From Talinum fruticosum (lineage: Eukaryota > Streptophyta > Magnoliopsida > Caryophyllales > Talinaceae): a DNA stretch of 64,000 nt. Shown one piece after another: positions 26,801-38,013 of the stretch. Made by a program: the position numbers and the translations under genes. Below the pieces are notes generated by a model. It had not been told where the DNA came from. It worked only from the letters and a program-made list of their open reading frames with translations, and did no database searches. Within the stretch, counting starts at the first letter, position 1. Each line of letters begins with the position of its first letter. The stretch is taken from NCBI GenBank assembly GCA_021018815.1, contig JAITYX010000017.1, positions 2,418,001-2,482,000 of the forward strand. Reading direction: 5' to 3'.

Positions 26801-27566
26801 TGTAATTGCAAAATTTTCCCTTTACATGTCAATGAATAGTGATTCACTAAATGCCTTCATGATGTAAAAAATGAGCCAATGCCACCTTCCTATCTGAAGG
26901 AAAATTATATAATGAAATAAGCTTAGCAAAGAAGCAAATAATCTGGCACATTCTTAAGAGAAACAACAAGCAAACAAAATGTGACTAAGAGGGAACGGCA
27001 TCTTCATATTCACCAAGACAAGAAATTGGTTCTACTAAAACAAGTCCAACCCCTATATATTGGGACACCTTACCAAATGAATTATAGCATAAAATACCTT
27101 AAAACTACAGAGTCAACTGACTACATTGGTGAAACAAAATTTTTGATAAAAAATAAACAGTATGAAACCAATTACAAAACAAGCTTCTAATACAAAATGA
27201 GGTGGTGGATTACTTGATTCCGGGAGGTGGAGATCTGATGCTCGGGCGGCCCCGGTGCTGGTCGAGTAGTGGGGGTCACGGCATTCTCCCCTGGTGGAGG
27301 TGCCTTCATAGAAAAAATTGTTAAAACATCATCTTGGGATGAATTGTAACATTGAAATGAACATTTCTACATAATCAAAAGAAGCATGTTTATTCATCAA
27401 ATACCCGACGAAAGTCTTAAGAAGATAATTCAAGAATCATCAAAGTACACGTTCAATTGCATTTGAAATGAGGGAATTCAGAAGCGTTTACGATCAAATT
27501 TTTCATGATAAAAACATCATCTGGAGAGAATACCTGGGAGGAAGAATCGGTGGGTTTGGTCGCCAT
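14877..27566 (-). CDS. REN1: REN1-like PH/RhoGAP protein, a ROP GTPase-activating protein (23 exons, ~942 aa)
   Basis: I place 23 exons: 27534-27566, 27214-27303, 26568-26604, 26070-26146, 25413-25483, 25242-25320, 23597-23735, 23339-23458, 22382-22459, 21364-21419, 21197-21266, 20800-20881, 20107-20353, 19407-19616, 18845-19141, 18617-18666, 17886-17946, 17708-17791, 17365-17472, 16855-17024, 16430-16496, 16076-16252, 14877-15302. They close in frame at 942 aa. Domains in order: PH domain (about 42-155; GWTSWKKRWFVLTRTSLVFF); RhoGAP (about 177-390) with the arginine finger in VEGILRQAADVEEVY; an acidic Asp/Glu tract; a poly-Ser/Lys linker; RRWGRTPAKKN; coiled coils (about 575-715); a basic, serine-rich tail with FSKLTTRLNFLKERRNQIA. 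Family knowledge: these proteins inactivate ROP/RAC GTPases; Arabidopsis REN1 restricts ROP1 at the pollen-tube apex. It could instead be the PHGAP1/2 paralogue, but the At4g24610-type neighbour favours REN1. Intron 14 appears to be GC-AG. Confidence 0.93.
23736..25241. other. Large REN1-like intron with probable insertion of unknown origin
   Basis: This 1.5-kb intron is the longest in the gene besides 26605-27213 and 22460-23338. Between about 24170 and 25100 it has a different texture (A-rich, purine-biased stretches, an open frame of 94 codons on the plus strand at 24504-24788 with no known domain). It could be an old retrotransposon or retropseudogene fragment. I find no LTRs, TIRs or duplication to define its ends. 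Confidence 0.3.
26271..26482 (+). mobile_element. tRNA-derived SINE in an intron of the REN1-like gene
   Basis: The left end has a perfect match to the RNA polymerase III A-box consensus (TGGTCTAGCTG, 26273-26283). About 34 bases later comes a degenerate B box (GATTTGACTCT, 26317-26327), and the unit ends in a nine-base poly-A (26474-26482). The 5' segment (GGTCTAG..GTTAGAGG..CCCTCAAT..GACTCTCATG) resembles plant SINE heads I know. It is antisense to the host gene and inside an intron. The flanking duplication is not clear. Confidence 0.65.
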
Positions 27567-28912
27567 GAACTCCTCCCAAATCAGAACATCGTATTCATAT
27601 CACTCAAAATTCTGTGCCCACATTGACCAAAACCCACAATTCAAACACAAATGTAGAAACAAATAATCAAACCCAGGTTTCATAATACCATAATTCAAGC
27701 ATTCTGCAATGTGGGTACCTGGAAAAATCGAACATTTGCAAATGGGAGCAAAAGATCAAACCCAGATTACCGCAAAAAGCGTAATTGATTTGAGAAATTT
27801 CGGAAAGACGAGGAAAAGAGAGGAGAGAGAAAGAGGGGGAGAGAAGGGCGTAAAAAGTGAAAAGGGGAAAAATGGAAGCTTTTGATTTTTTGGTCATCAA
27901 CGGAAACCCCGTTAGCGACCCAATTTGAGCGGGGGCCGAGAAATACGGTAGTTACACACGTGTGACTCGTACGTGCCTTTGTGGAAATAGGACGTGAGAA
28001 GCACTAATGCTATATTTTAGTTTCCTCCTATAATTGTACCTCTAATCTAATCTAATCCAATTGAGAGATTATCCTGTGATTTTCACATTTGTTAAATCAG
28101 CTGGTGATGTGTACGTGGCAAAATCTAGACGACTTTCTTGATCTTCTGATTAAATCATGGCTTTTGATAATCTTGATTTTGACTTGTAAATTGGGTGTCT
28201 GGGGTGGAACTTGCCTTAGATGGATGTATTCATCTTGTGTTGTCAAATGATCGGAAGTTTCCTAGCGGTATTTTACCAAGCCTTTCCCCTTTTTTTTTTT
28301 TAAATTGAATTTTGCCCTAATAACCTTACGTAATGATAATCTCTTGATAATATAATTATAATGCATCGTCTTTTTTTATTTACTTAGTTGATCGTATCTT
28401 TTGAGACAATAAATGCAGATAAATATCTTTTTGTGATCCCCAAGTCACTTGATAAACCACTTTGTCATATATATCTGTAAATTAATCTAGTAAATTAGAA
28501 TTATTTATTAGACCCGTATGTTATCTCGAAATAAACTATTTAAATAAGCATATGATACTTATTTGTAATGGGTGGCTTGCTTTTACTCTTATTTGAGAAA
28601 CTAAGGAGCAAGGGGTGCCTACTTTGATGTGTTCCCCTTTTCTGTGCCTGTTAACCCACTGATTTTTTAAGATAAGGATATGAAAAGTAGGTTTCGATTG
28701 CCTATATAAAAAAGATTACATATATATTAAAGTATGATTACTACTACTAAATGAGGTGCATAGTCATTAGAAACACCTACGTAAGAAGTACATATTTTTC
28801 CATCCTTTTCGTTGGGTGGAGGGGTGCAGGTTTTACAAATTATTTGTCGTCAAATCTTTATACAACTATTGAATCAAAAACATTCTCATCATATATGAGA
28901 TGCACTAAAATC
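27567..28912. other. Promoter side of the REN1-like gene and AT-rich spacer
   Basis: 27567-27960 probably holds the 5' UTR and core promoter of the REN1-like gene on the minus strand; the rest is AT-rich DNA up to the retrotransposon. No further gene recognised. Confidence 0.55.
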
Positions 28913-28917
28913 TATAT

Positions 28918-29534
28918 TGATTCGGGTATTTCCTGCACAGCCCAACTCAACCAACACGTCACCGACCGACCGGGCCTAATCAGTCGACAAGGAAAGAATC
29001 GGCCCAAGATAACCCTTAACGGGCTAGGTAAAAGCCCCAAAGCCCACTAGGGCTAGGGTTTTCCTAAACCACGGTAAAAGTACCATTTTACCCCTTTAAA
29101 ATCTCCTATAAATACTCATCTTTCCTCAACCCTAAGGCATGTGATGTTTTACTTGACAAAACTTCGCACCTTTGGGATAATCCAAGTTCTCAAGCTTCTT
29201 AGCTCTCAACACTCATCTACATTCATCAACGTTCATCAACGTTCATCCACACTCATCCCGAGAACTTTCATCTTTGGAAAACTTCTCGACTCCTAAGGAA
29301 CCCCCCACGCACATCGAGGAAGATCTCCTCGATCCATTCAACTTAGTTCACTACTAACTTGAGCGTCGGAGGGGCGTTCCCGGGATCCACCACCCGGGCT
29401 TCGCCTTTTGCGAGTTCAAGCAGCCGCCACTCGGACTCGGATCGATCGTGCCACGTCCACGGAACCGGAGCGGTAAATCCTTCCTCTCTCCGAATCATCA
29501 ATCCACATCATCAACTTAGTTTTCTCCGGAAACA
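28918..29534 (+). repeat. 5' LTR (617 bp)
   Basis: Matches 38477-39080 over its full length. Differences include a 12-bp tandem duplication (TTCATCAACG... present twice here and once in the 3' LTR), several one-base indels and about 20 substitutions. A TATA-like box TATAAATA sits at 29107-29114 in CTCCTATAAATACTC. Confidence 0.95.
29107..29114 (+). promoter_or_regulatory. TATA-like box of the 5' LTR promoter
   Basis: TATAAATA within the LTR. It is conserved in the 3' LTR (38665-38672) and in the solo LTR at 13.1 kb on the minus strand, as expected of a functional promoter element. Confidence 0.6.
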
Positions 29535-29538
29535 GCTT

Positions 29539-29556
29539 TGGCGTCGTCTGTGGGGA
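29539..29556 (+). other. Candidate primer binding site
   Basis: TGGCGTCGTCTGTGGGGA begins four bases after the LTR end. The leading TGG pairs with the CCA end of a tRNA, and the position is standard for a plant LTR retrotransposon. I cannot name the tRNA with confidence. Confidence 0.6.
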
Positions 29557-29568
29557 GAAAGGTAGCAT

Positions 29569-31330
29569 ATGGTCGCCAGTGGCACTCGATCTCGATCCAA
29601 GATGACTCACGACACGAACAACCCACCAGTCCCTCACCCTCATCGCTCAATGCCTACGGGGGCTAATCCCGCGATGCTCCTCAAGTCGAGGATGCGGAAT
29701 CGTCTCGGCGGTCTACCGGCAACCGCCATACCAGGCCGGAGGGTACGTCACCTTAGGGGCTCTCCGAACCTAATAGAGACCCTTAAAACGACCGTCGCAC
29801 AACAAGTGCAAGAACAAGTGCGAGCCACCATGGAACAGCGCATGCCAATCATGCCCTTTACTACGGCCCGACTCATGGGTACGGCACAACCCCTGGGAGG
29901 TCAGCCTGTTGGCCACTTCTCGGGCAGGATCCCTTCCCACGCAGCCTCGTAACAACCAACCGAGGCACCAACTGCGCTTGCTTTTGAGCAGCCAAGTGCC
30001 CTCCCAACAAGGCGTCACGAAGAAGGCGATGCCCGAGGGATTATCGACGCAAAGAAAGCTCTCCATAAAGCCAACGAGAATGTTACAACTTCGCACACGG
30101 CCTCGACCCCTTATGTTACCCACAACAGCGTTCGCCCGGTTCGACGATCATGGCGACGCCCTTGCCCGAAATACGGAGCGAAGGCCCCTGGGGAGCATAA
30201 GGTCCGCTAATCCCGCACGATCAATTACACATAGCCACAATTCTCATCGAGCCTCGCAATGCCCCAAGGCGCGACCAAGAGCGGTCCGCCGCCCGAGAGC
30301 GGGAACGATCAAGAGAAAGGCGTCATGAGCAATCGGATATGAAGATTCCCGAGAAGTTGGAGAGGACCAGGCGCACTCTTCCTTGATCCGAGAGGAGGAA
30401 GAGTTCTTCCCCGGTGGAAGTTCCACACCACCAACCCCGCGTCGTCCCCTTCTCTCGGCTCCGATTCAAAGCCAACCTGAATACTTTCAACACTCCGTTT
30501 TCGAATAAGATCATGAATGCTCCCGAATGAAGAAGATAAAGGTTCCAAACATTGATCCATACAATGGCACAACTAATCCTGAAGATCACTTGACGTACTA
30601 CAAGTCCCACATGTACGTTCGGGACGGGGATGATGCAACCTACTCGCCGATTCTTCCCTCGCTACATTAAAGGGAGTCGCGCGAATTGGTTCAACAATCT
30701 TCCCCAAGGGAGCATCTCTTCCTTCGAAGAGCTATGCGAGAAGTTTGTCGCACAATTCATCGCGAGTTGCAAGCGTAAGAAGACTAGCATCCACCTCTCC
30801 AAGATTAAGCAAGGGAGAAACGAGACCCTTAAGGACTATGTCCAAAGGTTTCATGGAGAGGTCGTCCTTATCTCCGACTCGCAAGATGGAGTTGCCTACA
30901 CTCGCCTTCCTTAACGGACTCGAAGCGGAAGATTCAAATTTTCCCTCGCCGAACAAAAGGTGTCCACCTTAGCAGAAGCACTCCGAAAGGTGGCCGACTT
31001 TATTCAGGCCACGGAGATCTGCGCGGAGGAAGGAGATGAGGTCAAAAAGAAAGGAGGAGTTGGAAAATTTAATCCTCGAAATGAAGTAGACCATCGCTTC
31101 AACACCGACCCCTAGAGTATTCTCGATGGAGATCAAAGGACATCCCATGCTCAAGAAACCACCTCCTATGTCCACTCCTGCGAAAGTGCGAGCTTCCAAC
31201 AAATATTGCGAATTTCATGAACAAACCGGACACAACACTACGAGTGTCGCGCGTTAAAGAAGGCGCTTGGGAGTTGGCGGATAACGGGCAAATCGATCGC
31301 TTCCTCAAAAAAGATACACATGGAGCACAA
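29569..31330 (+). pseudogene. Decayed gag of the retrotransposon
   Basis: Gag-like coding sequence in several frames with stops between them. Recognisable parts are a segment around 30530-30630 (VPNIDPYNGTTNPEDHLTYY), the retrotransposon gag core around 30640-30910 (ANWFNNLPQGSISSFEELCE, KQGRNETLKDYVQRF) and a knuckle-like YCEFHEQTGHNT around 31204-31240. It would have formed the capsid of virus-like particles. The frame changes mean no full Gag can be made from this copy as written; base errors in the assembly may account for some breaks. Confidence 0.8.
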
Positions 31331-31499
31331 GGAGGTTCTTTAAGGCAAGGATATGAGCACTATGATGACGACGATACTACTAAGATTGTAGCCACTATCG
31401 CTGGGGATTTGCAGGGGCACGACCCTCTCCTCTTGGAAGGCACACCTCAGGAGCGCTCAACAAGTCCCGATCATTGGCCAACCTCCACCTCCGAAGGTG

Positions 31500-32078
31500 C
31501 CCACAGTGACCTTCGGAGAATAAGATTTGAAAAGCATAGCCGCCCCACACGAGGATCCTTTGGTCATCACATTGAAGATTTCGGACGCCATAGTTCGCAG
31601 AGTTCTTATCGACACGGGAGCTTGGTAGACGTCATCACCATGGAATGCCCGAGACAGCTGAAGTATACCCCTCGGAATCTCGTTTCCCTCGTCAATCCCG
31701 TCGTCGAATTCGGAGGGCGGACGATACACCCCATAGGCATGATCCGCCTACCAGTCGGGGTTGGGGAGAAGGTCGGGGCCGAAACATCGAAGTCAAATTC
31801 TTCATGATCGACACCCCTTCGCCTACAATGTTATCATTGGACGTCCCACTCTCAACCGGATCAAAGCGGTCGTCGCGCCATACCTTCTCCTCATGAAGTA
31901 TGAGCTTGATGATGGATCCGTAGGTGAGACCTATGGAGACCAAAAGACCGCACATGAATGCTACATAGTAAGCCTTCGACCTTTAATGGAGAAGCGTAAA
32001 GAGGAAGGGAAGACTCATGATGATCCTAAGGGGAAGAAGCTAAAAGCGGAGCCCCAACCAAAGTTTCCGAGACTATGA
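31500..32078 (+). pseudogene. Decayed retropepsin-like protease domain of the retrotransposon
   Basis: Aspartic protease of the retroviral type. The catalytic motif LIDTG lies near 31605, with a frame change just after it, then DVITMECPRQLKYTPRNL. After another frame change the flap/C-terminal part follows (FMIDTPSP, YNVIIGRPTLNRIKAVVAP) and ends near 32078. It would cleave Gag. The frame changes and an in-frame stop upstream make it inactive in this copy. No reverse transcriptase follows. Confidence 0.75.
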
Positions 32079-32079
32079 T

Positions 32080-33780
32080 GGCGTGTCTCACCACTACGAA
32101 GATTATGTCAAGGTTCGGCTTGCGCCTCCCGAAGACATCGAGCTCATGAGAGTGGTGCTTATGTAAATAGTTCAAGCTCATTATCCGGCATGGGGGCCTT
32201 TCTTTAAAGACCCACCCAGCTTAAGTCCCGGAGATTTTGTAAAGGAATCACCCACGATTGACTCGACTTTTCCGAAAGCGCTCAACGGGGGCACACATTC
32301 CTCCCTTCCGTACGGACTTCGATCTTTTATCAATACAATGAGCATATTTTCTCGCAACTTTACGACTCATGTCCGATTTTACGTCGGTTTTGGAATGTGA
32401 ATAGGGGCTAATAGGATCCCCTAGAACAACCAAATTTTCAATCCCTCTTGTTGTATATTTTACCTTAGCCGAAGTTGGGGGCATGACTAGGGGCTAATTC
32501 GAATCCCTAAGGCTTCCAACCCTTCGTCCCTCTTGTCGTATTTTCTTAACTTTGTAAAAGTTAGAAGAGAAAGTAGGGGCTAATATGACCCCTAAGGCAT
32601 GCTAGTTTCTTTCGTTGTATGTTTTTCATTATGCCGATTTTGGGGGCAACACCGGGGCTAATACAACCCCTAGGACAACCAAGTTGTAAAACTCAAAGAA
32701 GACCCAACTATGATGAAGGGTGATCATGTGCCCTAAGCAAGCAAGAAAGCAAAAATTGACAACAATAAAAAGAAGCAACGAGGCAAATAAGCATCCAACA
32801 AGCATCAAAGTAAGGATCGATCGAAGATAAAAGTTCAAGCAAAACGAAAGAGTATCAAGTCATAATGGCGCGCAGGACGTCAAAAATAACTCATATCCCG
32901 TGAAGAGTCACGGAAAGGGGGCCAATCCCGGAGCCATCTTTGGTATCCTCGCCAACTCCATCATCCTCAAGGATCTCCCCTCCTTTGGCGCTTCCTCCTA
33001 AGGGATTGATACTGCCAAAGAGCTTGACTCCAAAGTAAGACCTTCGGAGCGAGATCCAAGCATAAGACAAGTAAATGCCAAACATGAAGAGATCGACTAT
33101 GGTCTTCGAGATGTGTACATTCGTCAAAAGAAGGCCTTTTGGACGAAAAAATATTGAGCGTACGCGACTCGATAAGCGAAGATCCCATAAGATCATAGAG
33201 GATCTCTAAGAGACATTACTCAAGCCTTAAGTCACCGGAAAAAGGCACAAAGTCAACGCCCTCGAAGAACACTTTTGTTCAGTAAGAAACCGCTCCAACA
33301 CTATAAGGGAGCGATGGTTCGCAAAATGAAGACAAAGAAGGTTTTTGGCCCCTCAAGGCGTACGGTAGGTATTATAGCCCAAAGCTAAACGTCGTTTGAC
33401 GACATCAAGCTCGGAGGCAAATGAGAAGCTAACGAAGGCCTCCAACGTAAAATTACGACTTGGGCACAATCAAAGGCACCCTACAAAGGCCCACACTAAA
33501 GAGCTAATATATTTGAGCTCAACGTGGAGTCAACACGGGTTCATCGAAAATGGGTTTTGATTTTTCTCAATCATAAAACGCCCCACATGTTCGACTAACG
33601 GAGCTAGGGCCATCGCGTTTCCGATACGAATTGGGATGATATTTTCCGTCCGAAGGAGCCTACAATTTATTCGCTCTAAACTCGAGGTCGGTATTTTTCC
33701 GTCCCGTTCGAAAATTTTTACGCATAAAATTGGTCGGGAATGTTTCCCCAAAAATATGCCAAGCACAATAAAATGAAAAA
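32080..33780 (+). repeat. Non-coding interior with repeated AGGGGCTAA motif
   Basis: No coding domain found on either strand. Between about 32400 and 32690 a loose unit of roughly 80-90 bp recurs, each containing a near copy of AGGGGCTAAT followed by a CCCCTAGG- or CCCTAAGG-like end (near 32403, 32489, 32575 and 32651). The motif matches the purine tract just before the 3' LTR. The rest appears unique. Confidence 0.5.
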
Positions 33781-33790
33781 TTAAAATTTT

Positions 33791-33822
33791 CTAGGGTTAG
33801 GGTTAGGGTTTGGGTTTGGGTG
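33791..33822 (+). repeat. Short telomere-like repeat
   Basis: TAGGGTTAGGGTTAGGG is followed by two TTTGGG units, close to but not the plant TTTAGGG repeat. It opens the purine-rich stretch inside the retrotransposon. More likely a simple-sequence product than a relic telomere. Confidence 0.6.
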
Positions 33823-33840
33823 TTTTTGGTGTCTTGCTTC

Positions 33841-34800
33841 GGTAGGGCTAGCGTAGGGAGTGAGGGGTTGAGGTGAGGGGTCGGGGGAGGGGTCGGTCCG
33901 GGGAGGACCGAGTCCGAGAGGAGAGAGAGTTAGCGAGAGAGGGTCAAGCGAGCGAGAGAGAGAGCGGAGGGCGTGAGGGGTCTGGGGAAGGGTCGGTCCG
34001 AGGGGTTGGTCTCGGGGGTCGGGGAGGGGGTGGCCGGGTCTCGGTGAGAGGCCGAGGGAGAGAGAGCGTGCGAGTGAGAGGTCGAGAGAAGGAGAGCGCA
34101 AGCGAGAGGTCGAGAGCGTGAGAGGAAGGACTCGGGTTGAGGGGTCGGTGCGAGGGGTCGGTCTCTGGGGTCGGGGAGGGGTCGGTCCGGGAAGAGCGGT
34201 GGTCCGAACAGAGAGGTGAGGGAGAGAGAGTTAGCGAGCGAGAGAACGTGGGGGAGATGGGCAACGTGAGCGAGAGGGCGAGAGAGTGAAGGTGAGGGGT
34301 CGGTCCTAGGACTCGGGTCCAGGGGTCGTGCAGCAGCCGGGTTGGGGTTCGGAGGTGCAGCCGAGCAAGAGGGGGAGAGGGCGGAAGCAGAGCATGAGCG
34401 AGCGAGAGAGTATGCGTGAGAGAGAGCTAGGCGAGCAGAGGGATGATGTTGGGAGGGATCGGGCGGGAGTCGTCTCCGGGGTCGGTCCGAGCGATCGAAC
34501 CGAGAGGCGGTGAGAGGTGCAACGCGGCAGCGAGCACGGCAGGGGGAGCCGCAGCAAGCTAGGGCAAGCAAGAGAGAGGGAGGCGGGAGGGATGAGTTTG
34601 AAAGAGAGGTGGGCCAAGGGGGCGAGCCTAGCGTGAGGGAGAGAGTGAGAGCCGGGAGGAAGGGAGTTAGGCCCGACGAGAGGAGAGCAGCCGCGAGAGT
34701 GAGAGAAGAGAGTTGGGCCGAGGAGAATTAGCGAGCCCACCGAGAGGGAGTGGGGCACAAGAAAGAGCCGGGCCAAGAGCAAAAGGTCCGGGTAAACAGA
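33841..34800 (+). repeat. ~1-kb G/A-rich low-complexity tract
   Basis: Very strong purine bias on the plus strand: GAGAGAG, GAGCGAG and GGGGTCGGTC units repeat in varying order. Long open frames on both strands (Arg/Glu/Gly-rich on plus, Ser/Leu/Pro-rich on minus) come from the lack of T-rich stops and are not genes. Confidence 0.8.
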
Positions 34801-35096
34801 TCATAGTTAGAGGTCGGCCTTAGGAGTCTGGTCTTAGGGTCGGGTTCGAAAGTCTTCGAAAAAAAAAAAAAGAGTTACGTTAACTTCAAAAAAATCTTCC
34901 GCAACGAAGCATATGATTTCGGAGCCGAGACGTCTCTCGACGTCAAACAACGACTTAGCCTCCGGAGCTAACAAGTCATATTTCCACCTCCACAAAAGGG
35001 ACATCCTTCGAAGTTACTGTAAGCGATAGCTTAGCCTATGGGAGCTAAAAATCGTACGCCTAACTTCATAAAAGGAACACCTCTCGGAGGACACAT

Positions 35097-35460
35097 AATC
35101 ATGCACTTCTAAGCCTACGGAGCCGGAAGGTCGCGTAAAGACCCATGTCCGCATGGGCACTCGCACTCCCGACTTAAGGTTAGGGGGTCGCGCTCTCCGT
35201 GGGATGTTCCCTAGCGAGAATCATGCACTTCTAAGCCTATGGGAGCTGGAAGGTCGCGTAAAGACCCATGTCCGTATGGGCACTCGCACTCCTAACTTAA
35301 GGTTAGGGGGTTGCGCTCTCCGTGGGATGTTCCCTAGCGAGAATCATGCACTTCTAAGTCTACGGGAGTTGGAAGGTCGCGTAAAGACCCATGTCCGCAT
35401 GGGCACTTGCACTCCTAACTTCGGGTTAGGGGATCGCGCTCTCCGTGAGATATGCCCTCG
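35097..35460 (+). repeat. Tandem repeat, ~122-bp unit, three copies
   Basis: Copies begin with AATCATGCACTTCTAAG at about 35097, 35219 and 35342. Each contains GGTCGCGTAAAGACCCATG, a TTAGGGG segment and CTCTCCGTG. Copies are highly similar. The frame across them looks like a repeated peptide, but there is no start context or family match, so I read it as non-coding satellite-like DNA of the element. Confidence 0.85.
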
Positions 35461-35900
35461 CGAGATACTTACGTTCAAGCACTTTCAAGCCTCCGGGAGC
35501 CGAAAGGTCGCGTAAAAGACCCATGACATCGCTACCATGGGCAAACTCACTCCCTTCGAATCCGAGGCACGTAGGGTCGGGACGCCTTGAGGGCTCCGGA
35601 GGGATCACAAGAAAACTCATCCTCCCCGCAAGACTCCTTTTTAGCCCCAAGGGGCTAAGTAAAAAGTCAAATCAAATCATTATCACAAAAATCGCAAGAA
35701 TGGCAAAAACAAAACGAGCAAGGCCGTAAAGCTCGTCAAGCAACGACTTAGCCGTCGGGGCTGACAAGTCGCATCTCAACTTTCACAAGGGGCTATCCTT
35801 TGGGGTCCCGAGTCAATTTGCACTCAGCCGACAACTTGGCCTCCGGAGCCGAAGATCGCACTCTCGCCCCATAGAGTGGTACCCTACAAGAAGTTATCTT

Positions 35901-36165
35901 TCACGCACTTTCGAACCTTCAGAATCGAAAGGTCGCACAAAGACCCATTCCGTCATGGGCACTCACGCACTTTTGAACCTTCGAGAATCGAAAGGTCGCG
36001 CAAAGACCCATTCCGTCATAGGCATTCACGCACTTTCGAACCTTCGAGAATCGAAAGGTCGCGCAAAGACCCATTCCGTCATGGGCATTCACGCATTTGC
36101 GAACCTTCAGGAATCAAAAGGTCGCGCAAAGACCCATTCCGTCTTGGGCACTTGCACTCCTAACT
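35901..36165 (+). repeat. Tandem repeat, ~62-bp unit, about four copies
   Basis: Units start TCACGCACTT at about 35901, 35963, 36026 and 36089 and contain GAATCGAAAGGTCGCGCAAA and GACCCATTCCGTCATGGG. The unit is a shortened relative of the 122-bp repeat: both share the GGTCGCG..AAAGACCCAT core. That suggests a common origin within the element. Confidence 0.85.
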
Positions 36166-36560
36166 TAAAGTTAACAGATCGCGAGCACTTTCAAGCCTCC
36201 GGAGCCGAAAGGATGCTCAAAAATTACTCTCTAAGCCCGAGGGGCTAAGTGAAAATCGTTTATCGCAACAGAGCGTCTACGACAAGATAAGAAAGCAAAG
36301 AAAAGCAAAGTTGACAAAGCAAACTTCATTTATTCATTCATTCATTCATTGGGACAAGAACGCGCAAAGCGCCAAGCACAAGAGAAGCAAAGCGCCTAAA
36401 ACTCAAGATACTACGCTACGACGCTACGGTTATATTACTACGCTATAAGTTACACTACTTAGATGGAATGAGAGCCCCGGCTACCACCTCACTTCTCCTT
36501 TGGAGGGTTCCTCTTCCTCTCCGCCGGATCGTTCCTCTTCCTCTCCGCCGGAAGGTTCCG

Positions 36561-38013
36561 TGTTAGACCTCGTTTTGCCGGTTTTTAAGGCATTATTTAG
36601 CCCAATTCCGTGATGATTTCAATGATATTTATTATGTTTTGGGTTGGATTTTGCTTAATTTCTCTTTATCGTCACCTTGGCTCGTGAATCTCTTTATTTC
36701 AGTGTTTTGGGCTTAAATTAGAGAGATTCGAGGTAAATTTGATGAAAAGCGATGAAGAGAAGAGTTCAGGCCCAAGAGGAGGCAAGAAAGAAGCCTAAAA
36801 CACATCAAGAGAAGTCGCACAGCCCTCGTGCGAAGCCGCATGACCGTGCAGATCATCGAGTGAAAGGCCCGAAGTGAAGGAAGGCCGCACGGCCCTCAGT
36901 GCGCGTTCCGCACGGCCGTGCGACAAGTTACTGGAAGATTGAAGACGCGCACGGCACCTCGTGCAAAATCCGCACGGCCATGCAAAACAGGCAGGGAGCA
37001 CGTAACGCGGCAGATTTTTCGCACGGTACCCGTGCGACTTTCGCACGACCGTGCGACTACTGTTTTGGCGGTTATTTAAGTTTCCTAATTGTATTTGTTG
37101 AGGGATTCTATTCCATAATACGTAGATTTAGCTAGGGTTTCGAGAGCAGCTCCGAGAGGAGACTCAAGAACACTCTTTATTGTTCATCTACTTAAAGTTT
37201 TTATGATTGAATCGCATCAAACTTTTTATTCGGTAATCGTAATTTCTTCTCGTTATCTTTTCTTCACAATTGCTCTTTGTTTCTCTATGGCTATTTTCCC
37301 CAATCTTTGTCAATTGTTTAGTATCATGTTTAGGGGCTAATTTCTCTATTTAGGTTGGGATTGATCCCTATTATGCCTTGATAATCATGAATTGAGTACC
37401 AATTGAGTTGTTCTATGCTTTTTAGGTTAGAATTCACTTCGTTCATCACTCTTTCATTAATTGCTTCGAGAGAGGACTCATATGCTTTTATTAGGGTTTT
37501 GTGGAACATCGAAAGATGAAAACTTACCTAGAATGACGTTGTGAACGATTAGAACTTTGATATGAAAACAATTAAGGTTTTAATTGGGGGTTGTGAGATG
37601 CATTCATTGTGATTTTGCCCTTTTATTAATCCCATGAAAATAGGTGATTAGATTATGCAAGATTAGTCTTTGACCTTCGAAAGTAGGCGAAGATAGGCTT
37701 ATTTGGTGTCTCCTCTTCTAAACTATTAGCATAGGCAAACCTCAAACGGTATTTGATTTTGGTTTCGTGCATATTAGTGTGATTAATCCCAATCTAAGGC
37801 TTTTTATTCATCGGTTTCTCTTAGTTATTTTGTTATTAGTTGATCCAAAAACCAAATCATTGTCGAACCGAGTTTTTACCTAGATTAGAAAGTTTAGGTT
37901 AGCTTTGATATTTGAAACACAACTCTCTGTGGACACGACCCGTGCTTGCCAGGCAAGCTACAACTACGCCGTGCACTTGCGGTTACAATTTTAGAACTTA
38001 ATTCTTCCTAACA
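36561..38013. mobile_element. Nested solo LTR (1,453 bp) of a second, Athila-like family
   Basis: The segment begins TGTTAG and ends CTAACA (perfect 6-bp inverted ends) and is flanked by a perfect 5-bp duplication TTCCG (36556-36560 and 38014-38018). Length and structure fit a solo LTR inserted into the older element. Near its right end (37920-37985) it has CTCTGTGGACACGACCC, which resembles the conserved 3' part of Athila-type gypsy LTRs; that family call is tentative. It carries a cluster of GCACGGCCGTGC-like palindromes at 36810-37060. Confidence 0.85.

Noticed and set aside
33791..33822. Relic telomere or chromosome fusion point
   Set aside because: Only a few TTAGGG/TTTGGG units, not the plant TTTAGGG repeat, and inside a retrotransposon next to other G-rich simple sequence.
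33781..34800. Long open frames on both strands (up to 213 codons)
   Set aside because: They are Ser/Leu/Pro- or Arg/Glu-rich translations of a purine-biased low-complexity tract in the retrotransposon, overlap each other on both strands and match no family.
35153..36248. Apparent repetitive proteins
   Set aside because: They are read-through of the 122-bp and 62-bp tandem repeats; no start context, no domain, and the frame survives only because the units contain few stops.
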